64,000 nt of DNA from assembly GCA_029953675.1 (NCBI GenBank), contig JAMWBK010000012.1, positions 496,001-560,000 on the forward strand. The letters are read 5' to 3'. Under the pieces are notes generated by a model. The model searched no databases. It worked only from the letters and a program-made list of their open reading frames with translations, and had not been told where the DNA came from. The translations under genes were made by a program, and so were the position numbers. This document shows positions 61,694-64,000 of the stretch, piece by piece (position 1 is the first letter of the stretch; each line of letters starts with the position of its first letter). The DNA comes from Rhodosorus marinus. Taxonomy: Eukaryota; Rhodophyta; Stylonematophyceae; Stylonematales; Stylonemataceae.

Positions 61694-61970
61694 GTTGCTT
61701 TGCCAATTCTTTTCGAATGGCTATTGAGGATGCTTATTCAAAGTCCCGAAAGATACGCCCAGGTCGTGCAGAATTACCAGCGCACGGCCCGGGTTGATGA
61801 TCCACGCATTCTCGTTTCTGAATTGGAAACAGTACTGCACGAAAATGACGGTTTTGGGGACTGCGAGCGAACTAACCCCCCCTGACCGCGCAATCCAAGG
61901 CTATGAACTATTCCGTCCCAATCCCCCGGACAAACGTGCACATCTCAGAGAGATCTTTGAAGCGAGCTAG
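61694..61970 (+). pseudogene. Frameshifted coding remnant
   Basis: The open frame from 61694 encodes a helical-looking LLRMLIQSPERYAQVV and VDDPRILVSELETVL, then ends at TGA inside a seven-C run (61876-61882). With one C fewer, the frame would continue with plausible sequence (DRAIQGYELFRPNPPDKR, to a stop at 61968). A sequencing or replication slip in the C run is the simplest reading. No in-frame ATG precedes residue 12. The family is unknown. Confidence 0.35.
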
Positions 61971-62301
61971 AGGGGTAGATTGAGGATAGAGCGGGCGGAG
62001 GGAAGAGTGTAATGTGATCAAACCCACCAATGCTAACCCGCTTTTACGTCTGTTTCTTTTTTGAAACCTGCTCTCCTGATTTCAGGGTTTTGGAACACGA
62101 AACAGTTTTGCCTTTGATAATTACTTCCTTTTCCGGCCAATCACTTCCTCCCGTACTCTATTGTGCCCTCTAACAGTCCAGAGAGAGACAAATAGCTCGC
62201 GGTTGGATTTCGTCTCCGCAGCTGAACCGTGGTTAGCCGACAAGTTCTCTAAGAGGTTTTGTGAGTTTCAGAGAGTTTTCATCATCTCCATCAACTCGAA
62301 G
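61971..62301. other. Upstream region of the 62413 gene
   Basis: No coding frame. Holds the promoter listed separately. Confidence 0.4.
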
Positions 62302-62309
62302 GCTATATA
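62302..62309 (+). promoter_or_regulatory. TATA box of the 62413 gene
   Basis: TATATAAA, 111 bp upstream of the ATG. Confidence 0.75.
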
Positions 62310-62412
62310 AACCACCTCGCTGTGGCGGTAATTGGATGTTGAGCTGAAGTCCCAAGGCAGAGAACCCATTGAGAGGAGCAGGGCCAAAGTTTGAAAGTTG
62401 AGAGGTTTCACC

Positions 62413-63102
62413 ATGAAGACGATTGCGATCATTGCGATGTTGGCGGTTCTGGGCATGGCGGTTGCCCAGAATGAGAGCATGGAGGAGAACGTGACGGCGC
62501 GTTTGATCAATCCCCCGCCGATTGAGAAGCACTACTGCTCGTACTACGCTGACAAGTACGATGTCGTCAAGCTGTGGGGCCTCGACAAGAAGTGCTACAT
62601 TATCTACGACAGTGGAAAGTACGCCAAGCTCGGTTATGTGTGTGTCTCCATCGTGACCTACCACGGCAAGACCTGCATCGCGTTCAAATTCTACGCCGCC
62701 AAGGGCTACAAGTTCACCGGACTCTACGCTGGTGCTAGCGTGGACTGCAGCATCCCGACGAAAAACCCGTACTACGTCAAGGCCAAACACTACTATCCTG
62801 GAAAGACCCTCTACGTCTGCTTGGATACTTTCTACGCCTATGGCCCGACCGGATGCTGCAACTCCGATATCTGCCTTTACTTCAAGGTTACGGCGAAGAA
62901 GTACATCTGCAAGTACTACTACGGAAGGCTCTCCAAGAAGATCGCAAACAGACTCAGCGGGGGACACCACAAGCATCACAAATGCTACTACGGGCACAAG
63001 ACCTATTGGGGCTTCCCGGCCTACGACGTTTGCCCGAAGTACAACTTCTACAGCGCCTGCTCCGCGCCGTTCAAGTGCTACAACGAACCCGTACCCTTGT
63101 AA
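62413..63102 (+). CDS. Secreted 14-cysteine protein, most divergent member
   Basis: 229 residues with signal peptide MKTIAIIAMLAVLGMAVA. It shares with the array members CSYYADKYDVVKL, GKYAKLGYVCVSIVTYHGK, GYKFTGLYAGA, YVCLDTFYAYG, GCCNSDICLYFKVTAKKYIC and all 14 cysteines in order. It differs by a Lys/His-rich insertion (GGHHKHHKC region) between cysteines 10 and 11 and has no Pro/Glu repeat tail. It is on the opposite strand from the array, 5 kb away, without flanking array sequence, so it predates the tandem amplification. The upstream in-frame ATG at 62398 adds five residues before the signal core and is less likely. Confidence 0.85.
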   Translation: MKTIAIIAMLAVLGMAVAQNESMEENVTARLINPPPIEKHYCSYYADKYDVVKLWGLDKKCYIIYDSGKYAKLGYVCVSIVTYHGKTCIAFKFYAAKGYKFTGLYAGASVDCSIPTKNPYYVKAKHYYPGKTLYVCLDTFYAYGPTGCCNSDICLYFKVTAKKYICKYYYGRLSKKIANRLSGGHHKHHKCYYGHKTYWGFPAYDVCPKYNFYSACSAPFKCYNEPVPL

Positions 63103-63639
63103 TTGTAGAGGCAACCTCTCTCTCCACACGGCGTCCCCCGAGACGGCAAATACACGTGGAGCTTGCGGTTCACGACTACCTAGAGGTGTGCGCATTAACA
63201 AGGAAAAGTTTTCTTGGCACTTTTACATTAAAAAAGTAAAACGAAATTCAAGAAACGTTCTGCCCATGCCAGACTTCCGGTACACGCGCATAGATCAGTT
63301 CAATGAAAACAGATTGTTCGAAGCCTTGTGGCGTCTGCCTCTGAATACAGCTTTCGTTCCAATAGCGTTTCTAACAACTGGACTCGCTAGGTCGCGTGGG
63401 TGCGAAAATCAATTGCTCATTGCTTCCAGCTCAGGATTCAGTCGTTATGCTGATCAAATAAAGCTGGCTAGAAACATAATTACAGACATCAAGCCACGGA
63501 CCAACCTAAACGGTAGCAAAAAGTCCACGCCCGTAACGGGCCATTTCGGAAAGGCCGGCTGTCCCAAACAGTGCGGTTGTCATCTCCGTCCGATGAAACA
63601 ACCGTCCGATTGCGTCCGATAAGTATCAGACGGTCTGAT
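63103..63639. other. No gene recognised
   Basis: An open frame crosses this stretch from inside the 62413 gene in another phase; it is a shadow. No other feature. Confidence 0.4.
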
Positions 63640-63842
63640 AAACGACCCGCGTTTGGTCGACCTCTCGCTGGCTTCGGGCGCGAACGCCCTGACCGTCTTC
63701 AATCGTTGTTTACCCGCTTAAGTTTCCTGCTGTGGCGCATGAATGCCGCTTTGATGTTGGAGGCGCGAGTACTTCGCCGCGCTTAGTCATTTTTTCCCCT
63801 CGGGGTTTTTTTTTCAGCCTCCGATTAAACCATTCGTTCGTT
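63640..63842 (+). mobile_element. Family A 3' fragment with tail
   Basis: Encodes GRERPDRLQSLFTRLSFLLWRMNAALMLEARVLRRA with no changes against the long copy over the last 30 codons. The full 3' UTR and TAAACCATTCGTTCG tail follow. A young, severely 5'-truncated copy. Confidence 0.85.
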
Positions 63843-63934
63843 TGGAAAAGATAAATTTCATTCACTGAGGACTTCCGCTCCGATATATAAACATATATCG
63901 GTTTATAGGACCTGAATAGAAAATATTCATCACC

Positions 63935-64000
63935 TAGTACCTCCGGTCATTGAGTGCTTTGGGTTTACGGATTCCGTTGGTTCCTGCTGGCCTCGGGATT
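63935..64000 (+). mobile_element. Family A fragment, cut by the window edge
   Basis: GGTCATTGAGTGCTTTGGG onwards encodes VIECFGFTDSVGS; it continues beyond the window. Confidence 0.65.

Noticed and set aside
61715-61760. LLRMLIQSPE-like stretch resembling the C-terminal domain of bacterial DnaG primase
   Set aside because: Too short and generic; no other primase motif nearby.
62732-63622. 296-residue frame overlapping the 62413 gene
   Set aside because: A +1 shadow of the Tyr/Lys/Cys-rich gene, Thr/Ser/Arg-rich by codon offset and continuing only by chance downstream.

Overview
The window is nuclear DNA of a eukaryote: the genes are short, mostly without visible introns, and preceded by clear TATA boxes, and the space between them is packed with broken non-LTR retrotransposons. 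The standard code fits every intact gene. I cannot name the organism from the sequence. A compact-gene alga, for example a florideophyte red alga such as Chondrus, is a plausible guess and no more.

Layout. 0-3 kb is a diverged tandem duplication without genes. 3.8-4.3 kb (+) and 7.1-7.6 kb (-) carry two paralogous two-finger C2H2 proteins. 10-20 kb is a pile of nested, truncated and inverted retroelement copies. 21-27.5 kb holds an orphan exon, a small acidic protein and a 601-residue secreted protein. 31.8-32.2 kb is a secreted protein with three ShKT-like domains. 32.8-57.8 kb is a broken tandem array of four units, each with a gene for a secreted protein with 14 conserved cysteines (32.8, 36.7, 50.0 and 56.5 kb, all minus strand). 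Retroelements of 3-9 kb have been inserted between the units. A fifth, more diverged member lies at 62.4 kb on the plus strand.

Two retrotransposon families dominate. Family A has its best copy at about 42.9-47.65 kb (minus strand). It encodes an ORF1 and an ORF2 with a reverse transcriptase (YHDD box), followed by a C-terminal CCHC plus D-x14-D domain that I read as a restriction-like endonuclease (RLE). Its 3' end is an ACCATTCGTTCG-type tetranucleotide tail. Family B encodes the same RT-RLE order, but every copy here is broken. Its 3' end is a conserved small hairpin followed by repeats such as AATAAAGCC or AGTAAAGTCC. One family B copy is joined directly to the universal 3' end of 18S rRNA at 52.49 kb. 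Two truncated copies have clear target-site duplications.

The secreted-protein genes share one architecture: a TATA box about 95-110 bp before the ATG, no visible intron, and an MKT-type signal peptide. That signal sequence is shared between the ShKT protein and the 14-Cys family although the mature parts are unrelated. The window also contains a series of perfect or near-perfect long-stem hairpins (arms 19-51 bp) in non-coding DNA that no known element explains.
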